From an uncultured Sphingopyxis sp. (lineage in GTDB: Bacteria; Pseudomonadota; Alphaproteobacteria; Sphingomonadales; Sphingomonadaceae), in NCBI RefSeq assembly GCF_900078365.1, contig NZ_LT598653.1, forward strand, positions 2,108,001 to 2,172,000: DNA of 64,000 nt, in the 5' to 3' direction. Position 1 is the first letter of the stretch. Every line of letters begins with the position of its first letter. Shown here one piece after another: positions 51,771 to 60,616 of the stretch. The translations under genes and the position numbers were made by a program. Under the pieces are notes generated by a model. The model was not told the origin of the DNA. It was given only the letters and a program-made list of their open reading frames with translations, and did no database searches.

Positions 51771-52004
51771 GGGAGCTCGCAGTTCTGTTGTTTTGGGGTG
51801 TCGCGCACCCGTTTATCGGGGGCGCTTTAGGCCAGCGGGCCGCGTGCCGCAAGCACCGCGGGCAGGATTTTCGTTTCGCGTGTGACCAAAAGCATAATGC
51901 GCGCTGGCGAGCAGTCCTATCGCTGTGATACGCAAGTGAAAAAGGGTTGCTATGCCGCGCTTTTCCGCCGGCAGGGACTCTCAATATCGACAAAGGGAGC
52001 TTAT

Positions 52005-52487
52005 ATGGGACCAATCACCGCTCGCGCCGCCCTCGCCTTCGCCCCGCTGGCGCTTTTCTCCGCGACTCCGGCCCATGCCGAACTGGTCAACGCGACGAAT
52101 CCCGAGACGATCAAGGCGATCCTCGAGTCGCAGGGCTGGCCCGCGACGATCGTGGTCAAGGAGGGCGACGATCCCTATATCGAGAGCAACCGGAGCGGCC
52201 TGAAATTCCTCGTCCTCTTCATGAACTGCGACGAGGGCGAACAGTGCAAGACACTGCAATATTATATGGGATTCAGCGACGCGAAGGACGTCACGCTCGA
52301 ACGGCTCAACCAGTGGAACAAGGAAAAACGCTTCGCGCGCGCCTATAAGGACGACGCTGGCGACCCGGTGCTCGAAATGGACGTCGACCTCGATTTCCAG
52401 GGCATCCCGCGCGAAAATGTCGGCGAAACCTTCAACACCTGGGCGTCGCTGATGGACAGCTTTCGGGCCTATGTTTTCGAGAAGTGA
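52005..52487 (+). CDS. Exported YbjN-domain protein
   Basis: 160 residues. Ribosome-binding site AAAGGGAGC seven bases before the ATG; a signal peptide (MGPITARAALAFAPLALFSA ending THAHA-like PAHA) predicts export. The mature part is a YbjN/type III secretion chaperone-like sensory fold (DDPYIESNRSGLKFLVLFMN; LNQWNKEKRFARAYKDDAGD; LEMDVDLDFQG). Such proteins have been proposed to stabilise other proteins; the role is unknown. It is divergent from nuoA. Confidence 0.85.
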   Translation: MGPITARAALAFAPLALFSATPAHAELVNATNPETIKAILESQGWPATIVVKEGDDPYIESNRSGLKFLVLFMNCDEGEQCKTLQYYMGFSDAKDVTLERLNQWNKEKRFARAYKDDAGDPVLEMDVDLDFQGIPRENVGETFNTWASLMDSFRAYVFEK

Positions 52488-52527
52488 CTATCCGTCATCT
52501 CGGGGAAGGCCGGGATGAAGGATGAAA

Positions 52528-53346
52528 TTAAGCGTTGCGCAGCGCGCCCGCGACCAGCTTTTGCAGCTTCGAATGCACCGCGGCGCTGCCGGCGATATAT
52601 TCGCTGCGGTCGATCGCACGATCGCCGCCGCGGAAGTCGCTGACGAAGCCGCCGGCCTCGCGCACGAGCAGCATGCCCGCCGCGACGTCCCAGATCTGGA
52701 GGTCGCTTTCCCAGAAACCGTCGTAGCGCCCCGCCGCGACCCATGCGAGGTCGAGGCTGGCGGCGCCGAAGCGGCGGATGCCCGCAACCTCGGGCGCGAC
52801 CGCGCCGAAAATGCGGCTCCACTGCGCCATATTGCCATGGCCCATGTACGGGATACCCGTCGCGATCAGGCATTCGTTGAGGTGGCGGCGCGATGCGACG
52901 CGCAGCCGCCGGTCGTGCAGCCAGGCGCCGCGGCCGCGCTCGGCCCAATAGCTTTCGTCGGTGATCGGCTGATAGACGAGCGCCGCCGTTACCTCGCCCC
53001 AGCCGCCGCCGGGCTTGGGTTCCTGCACCGCGATCGAGATCGCGAAATGCGGGATCGCGTGGAGGAAGTTCGAGGTGCCGTCAAGCGGATCGATGATGAA
53101 GCGCGGCTTGCCGGGATCGCCCTCGATCTCGCCCGCCTCTTCCATCTTGAAGCCCCAGCCCGGACGCGCATGGGTCAGTTCGTCATAAAGCGTGCGTTCG
53201 GCGGCCTGATCGGCCTTCGACACGAAATCGGCCGGCCCCTTTTGCGAAACCTGCAGATGCTCGATCTCGCCGAAGTCGCGGCGCAGCTTCGTGCCGGCCT
53301 TGCGCGCGGCGCGTTCCATGACGGTGATGATGCCCGATACGGCCAT
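52528..53346 (-). CDS. Inositol monophosphatase family protein (SuhB/IMPase-like)
   Basis: 272 residues. Mg-dependent phosphatase fold: metal ligands in MEEAGEIEGDP (Glu), FIIDPLDGTSNFLHAIPHF (Asp-x-Leu-Asp-Gly motif) and a late Asp in ASLDLAWVAAGRYDGFWE with WDVAAGMLLVREAGG. It would dephosphorylate inositol or related sugar phosphates; SuhB homologues also act in rRNA antitermination. It follows efp on the same strand, separated by a palindromic repeat. A degenerate half-copy of the GTCATC..GGGATGA repeat lies at about 52491-52520. Confidence 0.92.
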   Translation of the reverse strand: MAVSGIITVMERAARKAGTKLRRDFGEIEHLQVSQKGPADFVSKADQAAERTLYDELTHARPGWGFKMEEAGEIEGDPGKPRFIIDPLDGTSNFLHAIPHFAISIAVQEPKPGGGWGEVTAALVYQPITDESYWAERGRGAWLHDRRLRVASRRHLNECLIATGIPYMGHGNMAQWSRIFGAVAPEVAGIRRFGAASLDLAWVAAGRYDGFWESDLQIWDVAAGMLLVREAGGFVSDFRGGDRAIDRSEYIAGSAAVHSKLQKLVAGALRNA

Positions 53347-53355
53347 TGTTCGATC

Positions 53356-53461
53356 TCCCCCCTCCCGCTTGCGGGAGGGGTCGGGGGAGGGAATGTTACT
53401 TTACAGGAATGGACCGTCCCTCGACAGGCCCTCCCCTAGCCCCTCCCGCAAGCGGGAGGGG
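53356..53461. repeat. Palindromic element, CCCTCCCGCTTGCGGGAGGG family
   Basis: Left half TCCCCCCTCCCGCTTGCGGGAGGGG and right half GCCCCTCCCGCAAGCGGGAGGGG are both internally palindromic and are reverse complements of each other. Resembles the 17841-17968 family. It lies between efp and the phosphatase gene. Confidence 0.88.
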
Positions 53462-53467
53462 AACTAA

Positions 53468-54031
53468 TCAATCGGCACGCCGCACATATTCGCGGTCGTA
53501 CACATGCACGACGATCTTGGTGCCGCTGGTGATGTGCGGCGGCACCATCACGCGCACGCCATTGTCGAGGATCGCGGGCTTGTACGACGACGACGCCGTC
53601 TGGCCCTTCACCACCGCGTCGGCCTCGACGATCGTCGCTTCGATCGTTTCGGGCAGTTCGACCGAGATCGGGCGTTCTTCCCAAAGCTCGAGCACGACGT
53701 CCATGCCGTCCTGCAGGAACTCATGCGCTTCGCCGACGACTTCTTTCGAGATGTTGATCTGTTCGAAGCTGTCCTTGTCCATGAACACCAGGTCGTCGCC
53801 CTCGGCATAGAGGAACTGGAAGTCCTTGGTGTCGAGGCGCACCTTTTCGACCGTGTCGGCGCTGCGGAAACGGTTGTTGAGCTTGCGCCCGTCGATCAGA
53901 TTCTTGGCTTCGACCTGCATATAGGCGCCGCCCTTGCCCGGCTGGGTGTGCTGGATCTTGGTGACCTTCCAGATGCCGCCTTCATATTCGATAATATTGC
54001 CGGGACGGATTTCAACGCCGGTGATTTTCAT
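53468..54031 (-). CDS. efp: Elongation factor P
   Basis: 187 residues. Relieves ribosome stalling at polyproline. The three-domain order is visible: KOW-like domain 1 with [13 protein letters not shown], whose Lys33 matches the modified Lys34 of Escherichia coli EF-P; domain II with [16 protein letters not shown]; domain III with [20 protein letters not shown]. The ATG at 54031 gives [12 protein letters not shown], the family N-terminus; a longer start at 54052 is not supported. The modification enzymes are not in this window. Confidence 0.95.
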   Translation of the reverse strand: MKITGVEIRPGNIIEYEGGIWKVTKIQHTQPGKGGAYMQVEAKNLIDGRKLNNRFRSADTVEKVRLDTKDFQFLYAEGDDLVFMDKDSFEQINISKEVVGEAHEFLQDGMDVVLELWEERPISVELPETIEATIVEADAVVKGQTASSSYKPAILDNGVRVMVPPHITSGTKIVVHVYDREYVRRAD

Positions 54032-54144
54032 CGCGCACACTCGCTTCAACAAGGATGGAAAGAGCCGCCGGCGCGCGCACCCGCACGCCGGTTCAGGAGC
54101 GCGCCCTTAACGACGGATGCGGCGGAGGGCAAGCGATCCGTATC

Positions 54145-56190
54145 TCAGGCGGTCGTTTCGACGGCTTTGCGGGTCCGCGCATAGCTCGTCAGGATGAGCG
54201 CGACGAACAGACCGGCACCGACGAGGATCGACGGCACATGGAATCCGTCGCCAACGACCGCGAGCGGCGCATCGCTATCGGTCGCATAGACGAGACCGGC
54301 ATAGAGAACCCCGAACAGGCTTTCGCCGACGATCATGCCCGTTGCGGTCAGCACGCCCATACGGTGGGCAAAGGCCGGATTCGCGCGGCGACCAGCCCAG
54401 CGATCATAGAACCAGCCGCCGACCGCGCCGATCACCACGGGCAGAATGACCGCCATCGGCAGATAGATGCCGATCCCGATCGCGAGCGGCGGCAGGCGCA
54501 GCTTCTTTGCGCGGCCGAGCAGTTCGTCGACGATGACGAAGCCCACGCCCGCGAGCGCGCCATAACCCAGCATCGCCCAGTTGAGATCGCCGCCGAGTAC
54601 ACCCTTCGCAAGCGAGGAGATGAGCCCCGCCTGCGGCGCGGCGAGCGCGTTCGGTCCCGCGCCGGGAACGCCGACGAAGCCCACCGTCTCGTTCAGCACG
54701 TTGAGCACCGGCGGCACGACAAGCGAGCCGAAGACGACGCCGATGATCAACGCCACCTGCTGCTTCCACGGCGTCGCACCGACGAGCTGGCCGGTCTTGA
54801 GGTCCTGCAGATTGTCGTTCGAGATGGTCGCGATGCCAAAGACGATGCCGGTGACGATCAGCGCATAGGCGACCATCGCCGCGCTCGCCTCCGCGCCGCC
54901 GCCGCGCCCGAGCAGCCCGACGAGCAGCAGCGACGAAGCGATGATCGCGAGGATGCCGATCCCCGAAACCGGCGAGTTCGACGCGCCGATCAGACCCGCC
55001 ATATAGCCGGTGACCGAGGCGATCATCAGCCCGATAACGATGACGAAGACCAGCGCGCCCGCCATCAGGATCGCCGCCGACCCCGCCAGCGGCCCGCCCG
55101 CGAGCACCGACCACAGCAGCCAGGCGATCGGCAGCAGGATCAGCAGCGAGCCACCGAACACCCAGCCGATGGCGATGTCCTGTTCCTCGACCGCGAGCGC
55201 CGTGCCCGCGTGGCGCGCCTTGCTCGCCGCCATCGCCGAGCGGATGCCGCCGATCACCGGCCCGGCGATCTTGAGCAGGGTCCAGAGGGCCGCCACGGCG
55301 ATCACCCCCGCGCCGAAGAAACGGACATCGTCGCGGAACACCGTGTTCGCGATCGTTTCCGCGTCGGGTCCGGCAACGCCCTGCGTCAGGATCGGCAGCA
55401 ATATCCACCAGCCGACGACCAGCCCCACGAGCTGCGCGAGGCCGACCGACAGGCCGACGAGATGGCCGACGCCGAACAAGGCGAAGCCGAGGCCGCCCGA
55501 GATGCCGGTCGCGCCCGCGCCGACCTTGAACCAGCGCGAGACTTCGGCGGCGGCGAGCTTCATCTGCGTGAGCAGCGCGAAGCCCGCAGCCACCAGGCTG
55601 TTCCACAGCAGCGCCGACAGCCCGGCCTTGTTCTCGGCCGCGCCCTCGGCGCTCGCGGCGCCGACGCGCAGCACCTCGGCCGCCGCCCGCCCTTCGGGAT
55701 AGGGCAGGTCCGAATCGACGACGAGCGCGCGGCGCAGCGGCACCGAAAAGAGCACGCCCAATATGCCGCCGAGCATCGTGATCGCGGTCGTCTCCAGCAT
55801 CGGGAAACCCTGCCAATACCCGACCATCACCAGCCCGGGCAGCACGAAGATGATCGCCGCCAGCGTGCCCGCCGCGCTCGCGATCGTCTGGACGATATTA
55901 TTCTCGAGGATCGTCGAGCCCGCCATATAGCGCAGCAGCGCCATCGAGATCACCGCCGCGGGGATCGACGTCGCGAAGGTCAGCCCGACCTTCAGTCCCA
56001 GGAACACGTTCGACGCGGTGATCACCGTGGTGTTCACTGCGTCGAACGTGTTCCTGGGACTGAAGGTCAGCCCGACCTTCAGCCCCAGATAGACGTTCGC
56101 CGCGGTGAACGCCAAGGTCAGCAGCCCGCCCAGCAGGATCGCGCGGATCGTAAGTTCGCGCCCGCGCGAGATCGTGGTGGTTTCGGTCAT
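54145..56190 (-). CDS. OPT family oligopeptide/metal transporter with internal duplication
   Basis: 681 residues, about sixteen membrane helices, member of the OPT family (oligopeptides or metal-nicotianamine-like complexes). The start at 56190 is preceded by GGGGAGATTCTT. Landmarks: MKLAAAEVSRWFKVGAGATG, GNLQ-type loop NDNLQDLKTGQLVGATPWKQ and VLLP-type late helices. Residues 30-43 (AANVYLGLKVGLTF) recur at 59-72 as ASNVFLGLKVGLTF; the intervening 15 residues plus the second copy look like a 29-residue in-frame insertion within the first helices. See the finding on the associated inverted repeat. Confidence 0.88.
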   Translation of the reverse strand: MTETTTISRGRELTIRAILLGGLLTLAFTAANVYLGLKVGLTFSPRNTFDAVNTTVITASNVFLGLKVGLTFATSIPAAVISMALLRYMAGSTILENNIVQTIASAAGTLAAIIFVLPGLVMVGYWQGFPMLETTAITMLGGILGVLFSVPLRRALVVDSDLPYPEGRAAAEVLRVGAASAEGAAENKAGLSALLWNSLVAAGFALLTQMKLAAAEVSRWFKVGAGATGISGGLGFALFGVGHLVGLSVGLAQLVGLVVGWWILLPILTQGVAGPDAETIANTVFRDDVRFFGAGVIAVAALWTLLKIAGPVIGGIRSAMAASKARHAGTALAVEEQDIAIGWVFGGSLLILLPIAWLLWSVLAGGPLAGSAAILMAGALVFVIVIGLMIASVTGYMAGLIGASNSPVSGIGILAIIASSLLLVGLLGRGGGAEASAAMVAYALIVTGIVFGIATISNDNLQDLKTGQLVGATPWKQQVALIIGVVFGSLVVPPVLNVLNETVGFVGVPGAGPNALAAPQAGLISSLAKGVLGGDLNWAMLGYGALAGVGFVIVDELLGRAKKLRLPPLAIGIGIYLPMAVILPVVIGAVGGWFYDRWAGRRANPAFAHRMGVLTATGMIVGESLFGVLYAGLVYATDSDAPLAVVGDGFHVPSILVGAGLFVALILTSYARTRKAVETTA
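55987..56068. repeat. 30-bp perfect inverted repeat within the OPT gene
   Basis: Bases 55987-56016 are the exact reverse complement of 56039-56068, with a 22-nt spacer. It overlaps an 87-bp-period direct repeat (55975-56016 and 56062-56103). Confidence 0.97.
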
Positions 56191-56510
56191 CAAGAATCTC
56201 CCCGTCCGCTGTCTTGCGGGGCGCATGGCCGAGCGCAAGCAAAAAGCCACGAACCGCAGTCCATTGGATCGAAACGCCAAAAGCGGCGGGCCGATGCTCT
56301 TTTGACGCATCGATCCAATATGCCTCCCGGCATCGATGCCATATCCCCGCCCATGATGAATATCGATCGTTCGAAGCTTACCCCGCCGCTCCCTCGCGGC
56401 AACGCAGCAACTTCGTCGCGCGGGGCGCCTTGCGCCGGCCTCTTTGGCTGGCGCAAGGATGCGGCGGCGGCGCCTGCACCCAAGAAGGCGCCGAAAACGC
56501 CCGGACGCGA
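56191..56510. other. 320-bp stretch between the OPT gene and thiE
   Basis: No convincing gene. A plus-strand ORF starting at the ATG at 56353 (57 residues, MNIDRSKLTPPLPRGN..) ends inside thiE on the other strand at 56526 and lacks a clear ribosome-binding site; it is possible but unsupported. A hairpin of CCTTGCGCC (56427-) and GGCGCAAGG (to about 56459) lies within and may mark the thiE transcript end. Confidence 0.5.
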
Positions 56511-57161
56511 TTATCCGGCGGGCTGATTTTCGAGGATCGCCGCAAAGGCGCGCACCGCCGCGGCCGGGCCTTCGGGATGGGCCCAAACGCCGCCCGACAC
56601 GGCAAGGAAGTCGGCGCCGGCCTCGACCAGAATCCGCGCATTGTCGGCCGTAATTCCGCCGATCGCGACGCACGGCAGTTCGAACAGGCCCTGCCACCAT
56701 GTCAGTATTTCGGGCTCGGGATGATGCTCGACCGCCTTGGTCGTCGTGGGGAAGAAGGCCCCGAACGCGACATAGTCGGCACCCGCCTCGCCCGCCTCCA
56801 TCGCGAGGTGGCGGCTGTCGTGGCACGTCACGCCGATCTGCGTGTCGGGACCCAGCAGGCGGCGCGCTTCCGTCGGATCGCCGTCGCCCTGCCCCAGATG
56901 GACGCCATCGGCCTTCAGCCGCTTCGCGAGCGCGACATCGTCGTTGACGATGAAGGCCACCTCGTGCGCGGCGCAAATCGCCTGCAACGGTTCGGCGAGC
57001 CGCGCCGCCTCGTGCTGGTCGATGCCCTTGACGCGAAACTGGAAAGCGGCGACGGGGCCGGCGGACAGCGCTTCTTCCAGCCGGGCCGGAAAATCGCCCC
57101 CGACGTCGAGCGGTGAAATGAGGTAAAGCTGGCAGGTTGGCGCGGTCGCTGTGGTGGTCAT
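56511..57161 (-). CDS. thiE: Thiamine phosphate synthase
   Basis: 216 residues. Joins the thiazole and pyrimidine phosphates to form thiamine phosphate. TIM-barrel signatures: AFQFRVKGID (substrate Lys and Arg region), FIVNDDVALAKRLKADGVHLGQGD, GVTCHDSRHLAMEAGEAGADYV and phosphate-binding PCVAIGGITADNARILVEAG with ADFLAVSGGVW. No THI-box riboswitch fits in the 35 bp to the divergent lipoprotein gene. Confidence 0.92.
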   Translation of the reverse strand: MTTTATAPTCQLYLISPLDVGGDFPARLEEALSAGPVAAFQFRVKGIDQHEAARLAEPLQAICAAHEVAFIVNDDVALAKRLKADGVHLGQGDGDPTEARRLLGPDTQIGVTCHDSRHLAMEAGEAGADYVAFGAFFPTTTKAVEHHPEPEILTWWQGLFELPCVAIGGITADNARILVEAGADFLAVSGGVWAHPEGPAAAVRAFAAILENQPAG

Positions 57162-57196
57162 GGCGCGTTCATAGCGATGCGCTCACATGCGGGCAA

Positions 57197-57595
57197 ATGC
57201 AGAACATCGTTCGCCTTGCCGCTATCGCCCTCCCCGCCGCCGTCGCGCTTTCGGCCTGCGTCACCACGGCCTCTGCGCCGCTCCCCGACGGCAGCGACGT
57301 CGCGCTCGGACAAAAGGCCTATGTCGATGGCCCGATCGTCCAGCCGGTCGAAGTCATCGAGGACAGCCGCTGCCCGATGAACGCGCGCTGCGTCTGGGCC
57401 GGCCGCGTGCGGGTGAAGATGGTCTGGATTCGCGGCAATGGCGAAAAACAACCGTTCGAGGTCACGCTCGGCGAGCCCACCCATCTCGCCGACGGCCAGT
57501 TCACGCTCGAATCGGTGCGGCCCGAAAAACGCACCGATGCGATGATCAAACCCGGTGATTACCGCTTCTCGTTCCGCTTCGCTGGCGGACTATAG
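57197..57595 (+). CDS. Small lipoprotein of unknown function
   Basis: 132 residues. Start ATG at 57197 gives MQNIVRLAAIALPAAVALSA followed by the lipobox Cys21 (ALSAC). The mature protein has a compact beta-rich core (VIEDSRCPMNARCVWAGRVR with two Cys; RVKMVWIRGNGEKQPFEVTL). The pattern ARCVWAG is seen in small secreted proteins of proteobacteria but no function is known. Longer reading from 57137 lacks a signal peptide. Followed by a palindromic terminator-like repeat. Confidence 0.8.
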   Translation: MQNIVRLAAIALPAAVALSACVTTASAPLPDGSDVALGQKAYVDGPIVQPVEVIEDSRCPMNARCVWAGRVRVKMVWIRGNGEKQPFEVTLGEPTHLADGQFTLESVRPEKRTDAMIKPGDYRFSFRFAGGL

Positions 57596-57610
57596 CCACC
57601 CTCCCTTTCT

Positions 57611-57638
57611 CGTCATCCCGGCGGAGGCCGGGATGACG
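57611..57638. terminator. Short palindrome CGTCATCCCGGC-GGAG-GCCGGGATGACG
   Basis: A perfect 12-bp inverted repeat with 4-nt loop between the convergent lipoprotein and O-methyltransferase genes. It is the minimal unit of the CGTCATCCCGG repeat family and is well placed to end both transcripts, though it lacks a T run. Confidence 0.7.
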
Positions 57639-57648
57639 GAAATAGAGG

Positions 57649-58305
57649 CTAGCGCACCCGCGCCAGCACGAAGCCGTCCCACTTCTTCGCACCGACCGTC
57701 TGCACCGCGGTCGCATCGAGGCGCGCATCGGTGCTCAGCATGTCGAACAGCGCGCGTGTGCCGATGATGCGCTCGTCATCGCTCGCCGCATCGAGCACCC
57801 CGCCCTCGCGCACGACATTGTCGACGATGAGCGTCGTGCCGGGGCGGCCGAGCCGGATCGCTTCCTCGACATAGTGCGCATTGTTCTGCTCGTCGGCGTC
57901 GATGAAAACGAAGTCGAACGGCGCTTCACCGGTCATCGCGGCAAGGCTGTCGGCCGCAGGGCCGACGCGGATGTCGACTTTGCCCGAAACGCCCGCATTT
58001 TCGAGATTCTCACGCGCGACCAGCGCATGATGCGTTTCGAGTTCGAGCGTCACCAACTCGCCGCCGTCCGGCAGCGCCCGCGCCAGCCAGATCGTCGAAT
58101 AACCGCCGAGCGTTCCGATTTCGAGGATGCGCTTCGCCCCGGCGACCTGCGCGAGCAGGAACAGCATCTTGCCTTGCGCCGGCGACACGTCGATCGGCGG
58201 CAGGCCTTGGGCACCGTTATTCACGAGAGCGGCGGCAAGCGCGCCATCGGCGCCCAGCAATTTACCGGCGATATAATCGTCGACGGCTTGCCACCTCTCT
58301 CCCAT
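57649..58305 (-). CDS. O-methyltransferase family 3 (catechol/caffeoyl-CoA type)
   Basis: 218 residues. SAM-dependent methyltransferase: motif I RILEIGTLGGYSTIWLARAL, TLELETHHALVARENL, and FDFVFIDADEQNNAHYVEEA with the metal-binding aspartates, then TLIVDNVVREGGV. It needs a divalent cation in this family and methylates a hydroxyl of an aromatic or other small molecule; substrate unknown. GTG at 58308 is also in frame and precedes the ATG. It starts 4 bp after the aldolase stop and is likely co-transcribed with it. Confidence 0.88.
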   Translation of the reverse strand: MGERWQAVDDYIAGKLLGADGALAAALVNNGAQGLPPIDVSPAQGKMLFLLAQVAGAKRILEIGTLGGYSTIWLARALPDGGELVTLELETHHALVARENLENAGVSGKVDIRVGPAADSLAAMTGEAPFDFVFIDADEQNNAHYVEEAIRLGRPGTTLIVDNVVREGGVLDAASDDERIIGTRALFDMLSTDARLDATAVQTVGAKKWDGFVLARVR

Positions 58306-58308
58306 CAC

Positions 58309-59199
58309 CTAGGCCACGGAGGCCGCGTGAATTTCGTCGATCGCGCTGCCAAGCGAATTGTTGAATTCCTCGTCATTCATCTGGTGACGAAGGTCTTCCA
58401 GAAGAGCGCGGCTGAAGCTCGCGATGATGCCCGGGTTCTTCGCCAGCTCGACGCACGCCTCGGGGCGCGCGAAACCGCCCGACAGCGCGACGACGCGCAG
58501 CACCTTCGGATGATCGACGAGCGGCTGGAACAGCCCCGCCTCGGTCGGCAGCGAGAGTTTCAGCATGACCGGCGCGCCGGTCCAAGCGTCGAGCGCCGCG
58601 ATCAGTTCCTTGAGCAGCAGGCGATCCGCCGCGTCACGCTCGGCGCTCTTGATATTCACCTCGGGCTCGATGATCGGGACGAGACCATGCGCCGCGATGC
58701 GCTTCGCTTCGGCGAACTGCTGCTCGACGATCGCCTTGATGCCGGCGGGATTGGCAAGATTGACGACGCTGCGCATCTTGGTGCCGAACACGCCCTTCGC
58801 AACCGCGCGTTCGCACAGATCGTCGAGGCCCGGGTTCGCCTTCATCAGCTGGACGCCATCGGCTTCGTCCTCAAGCCCCTTGTCCACTTTAAGGAACGGC
58901 ACCACACCGCGCTCCCACAGCAGCGCCGGAACCGCCTTGCCGCCCGCCTCGCCGTCCATCGTGCGCTCGAACAGGATCGCGCCGATCACCTTCTCGCCGT
59001 TGAAGCAGGGCGCGGTGACGATGCGGCTGCGCATGTCGTGGATCAGGCCGAACATCTCCTCGTCGTTCGAAAAGGCGTCGGCTTCGATGCCATAACCCTT
59101 CAATGCCTTGGGCGTCGAACCGCCGCTCTGGTCGAGCGCGGCGATAAAGCCCTGCCCCGATTTGATCTGGTCGAGCATGGCGGCATGGACGGTGGTCAT
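58309..59199 (-). CDS. fda: Class I fructose-bisphosphate aldolase (FdaB type)
   Basis: 296 residues. Opens with SGQGFIAALDQSGGSTPKAL and contains GVVPFLKVDKGLE, IIEPEVNIKS and VMLKLSLPTE, where Lys214 is the expected Schiff-base residue. This is the bacterial class I aldolase related to staphylococcal FdaB, cleaving fructose-1,6-bisphosphate without metal. The ATG at 59199 has GGAG upstream; a second in-frame Met at 59220 lacks support. It lies downstream of pgk and upstream of the methyltransferase. Confidence 0.92.
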   Translation of the reverse strand: MTTVHAAMLDQIKSGQGFIAALDQSGGSTPKALKGYGIEADAFSNDEEMFGLIHDMRSRIVTAPCFNGEKVIGAILFERTMDGEAGGKAVPALLWERGVVPFLKVDKGLEDEADGVQLMKANPGLDDLCERAVAKGVFGTKMRSVVNLANPAGIKAIVEQQFAEAKRIAAHGLVPIIEPEVNIKSAERDAADRLLLKELIAALDAWTGAPVMLKLSLPTEAGLFQPLVDHPKVLRVVALSGGFARPEACVELAKNPGIIASFSRALLEDLRHQMNDEEFNNSLGSAIDEIHAASVA

Positions 59200-59278
59200 A
59201 AGATCTCCGGTTGTTTGCATACGTATGTGGCGGTGCGCATAGCGACCCCATGGACAGGATGCAATGCGGGCGGAAGTT

Positions 59279-60475
59279 CTAGGCCTTCAGCGCATCGACG
59301 CCCGGCAACGGCTTGCCTTCCATCCATTCGAGGAAGGCGCCGCCGGCGGTCGAAACGAAGCTGAAGTCGCCGGCGACGCCGGCATGGTTGAGCGCCGCGA
59401 CGGTATCGCCTCCCCCGGCAACCGAGATCAACGAGCCTTCGCGCGTCAGCGCGGCGGCGGTCTTGGCAAGCGCGACGGTCGCCGCGTCGAAGGGCGGCGT
59501 TTCGAACGCGCCGAGCGGGCCGTTCCACACGAGCGTGCGGCAATTCTTGAGGACATCCGCCAAGGCTTCGACCGCAGCGGGGCCGACGTCGAGGATCATC
59601 TCGTCGGCGGCGACCTCGTGGACGTTGACGGTGCGCGTCGGCGGATTCGGCGCAAACTCCTTGGACACCACGACGTCATAGGGCAGATGGATCGTGCAGC
59701 CCGCCGCATCGGCAGCGTCGAAGATCGCGTTGGCGGTGTCGACCAGATCATGCTCGCACAGCGACTTGCCGACGTCGACCCCGCGCGCGGCGAGGAAAGT
59801 ATTCGCCATGCCGCCGCCGATGATCAGATGATCGACCTTGCCGACTAGGTTCTTGAGCACGTCGATCTTGCTCGACACCTTGGCGCCGCCGACGACCGCA
59901 GCCACCGGATGCGCTGGATTGCCGAGCGCGGCGTCGAGCGCCTTCAGTTCGGCCTCCATCGCGCGGCCCGCATAGGCCGGCAACCGGTGCGCGACGCCTT
60001 CGGTCGAGCCGTGCGCGCGGTGCGCGGCCGAAAAGGCGTCGTTGACATAGAGGTCGCCGATCTCGGCGAGCCCGTCGGCGAAGGCCGGGTCGTTCCTTTC
60101 CTCGCCGGGATAGAAGCGCGTGTTTTCGAGCACCGCGACGTCGCCCGCCGCGAGCACCGCGACGCCCGCCTTCGCGCCTTCGCCAATGGCTTCGGGAATG
60201 AACATCACGCCGTGCCCGAGCACATCCTCGACGCCGCCCATCACAAGGCTCAGCGACTGCGTCGGGTTCTTCGCACCCTTCGGCCGCCCGAAATGCGCGA
60301 GGAGCAGAACGATCGCGCCCTTGTCCGACAGCTCGCGGATCGTCGGCATCGCCGCGTGAATCCGCGTCGCGTCGCTGACCGCGCCATCGATCATCGGAAC
60401 GTTGAGGTCGACGCGCACGAGCACGCGCTTGCCGGTGACGTCACCGATGTCGTCGAGGGTTTTGAACGCGGTCAT
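59279..60475 (-). CDS. pgk: Phosphoglycerate kinase
   Basis: 398 residues, normal length. Transfers phosphate from 1,3-bisphosphoglycerate to ADP. Landmarks: [49 protein letters not shown] (hinge), [11 protein letters not shown], and the nucleotide loop [11 protein letters not shown] and [10 protein letters not shown]. Start ATG at 60475; the earlier in-frame Met lies within the palindromic repeat and is rejected. Confidence 0.96.
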   Translation of the reverse strand: MTAFKTLDDIGDVTGKRVLVRVDLNVPMIDGAVSDATRIHAAMPTIRELSDKGAIVLLLAHFGRPKGAKNPTQSLSLVMGGVEDVLGHGVMFIPEAIGEGAKAGVAVLAAGDVAVLENTRFYPGEERNDPAFADGLAEIGDLYVNDAFSAAHRAHGSTEGVAHRLPAYAGRAMEAELKALDAALGNPAHPVAAVVGGAKVSSKIDVLKNLVGKVDHLIIGGGMANTFLAARGVDVGKSLCEHDLVDTANAIFDAADAAGCTIHLPYDVVVSKEFAPNPPTRTVNVHEVAADEMILDVGPAAVEALADVLKNCRTLVWNGPLGAFETPPFDAATVALAKTAAALTREGSLISVAGGGDTVAALNHAGVAGDFSFVSTAGGAFLEWMEGKPLPGVDALKA

Positions 60476-60502
60476 CTGCTTGTCACTCCATTGCCCGACG
60501 CT

Positions 60503-60606
60503 GTGCCCCCGCGAAGGCGGGGGCCCATCTCCTGCGCTTTCGTCCTCCGCCACCGTCCTGCTATCTGGATAGGGTCGGTGATGGGCCCCCGCCTTCGCGG
60601 GGGCAC
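60503..60606. repeat. REP-type palindrome between pgk and gap
   Basis: Arms of 27 bp (GTGCCCCCGCGAAGGCGGGG.. and its complement) are perfect; spacer of about 50 nt. It fills most of the 141 bp between gap and pgk and is the same family as 5185-5272. Confidence 0.92.
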
Positions 60607-60616
60607 ACGGATAGTC

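Noticed and set aside
51771..52004. Promoter of the nuo operon
   Set aside because: A weak CTTGCG-17-CTAAAG pair can be read on the minus strand, but the match is too poor to report as a feature.
54055..56526. 823-residue open frame opposite the OPT gene
   Set aside because: Extremely Arg/Asp/Gln-rich and without a recognisable domain; antisense shadow of a membrane protein.
56353..56526. 57-residue plus-strand ORF between OPT and thiE
   Set aside because: It ends inside thiE on the other strand, has no clear ribosome-binding site and a basic low-complexity end; kept only as a note in the gap entry.
57162..57196. Possible TPP riboswitch before thiE
   Set aside because: Only 35 bp separate thiE from the divergent gene and no THI-box pattern is present.
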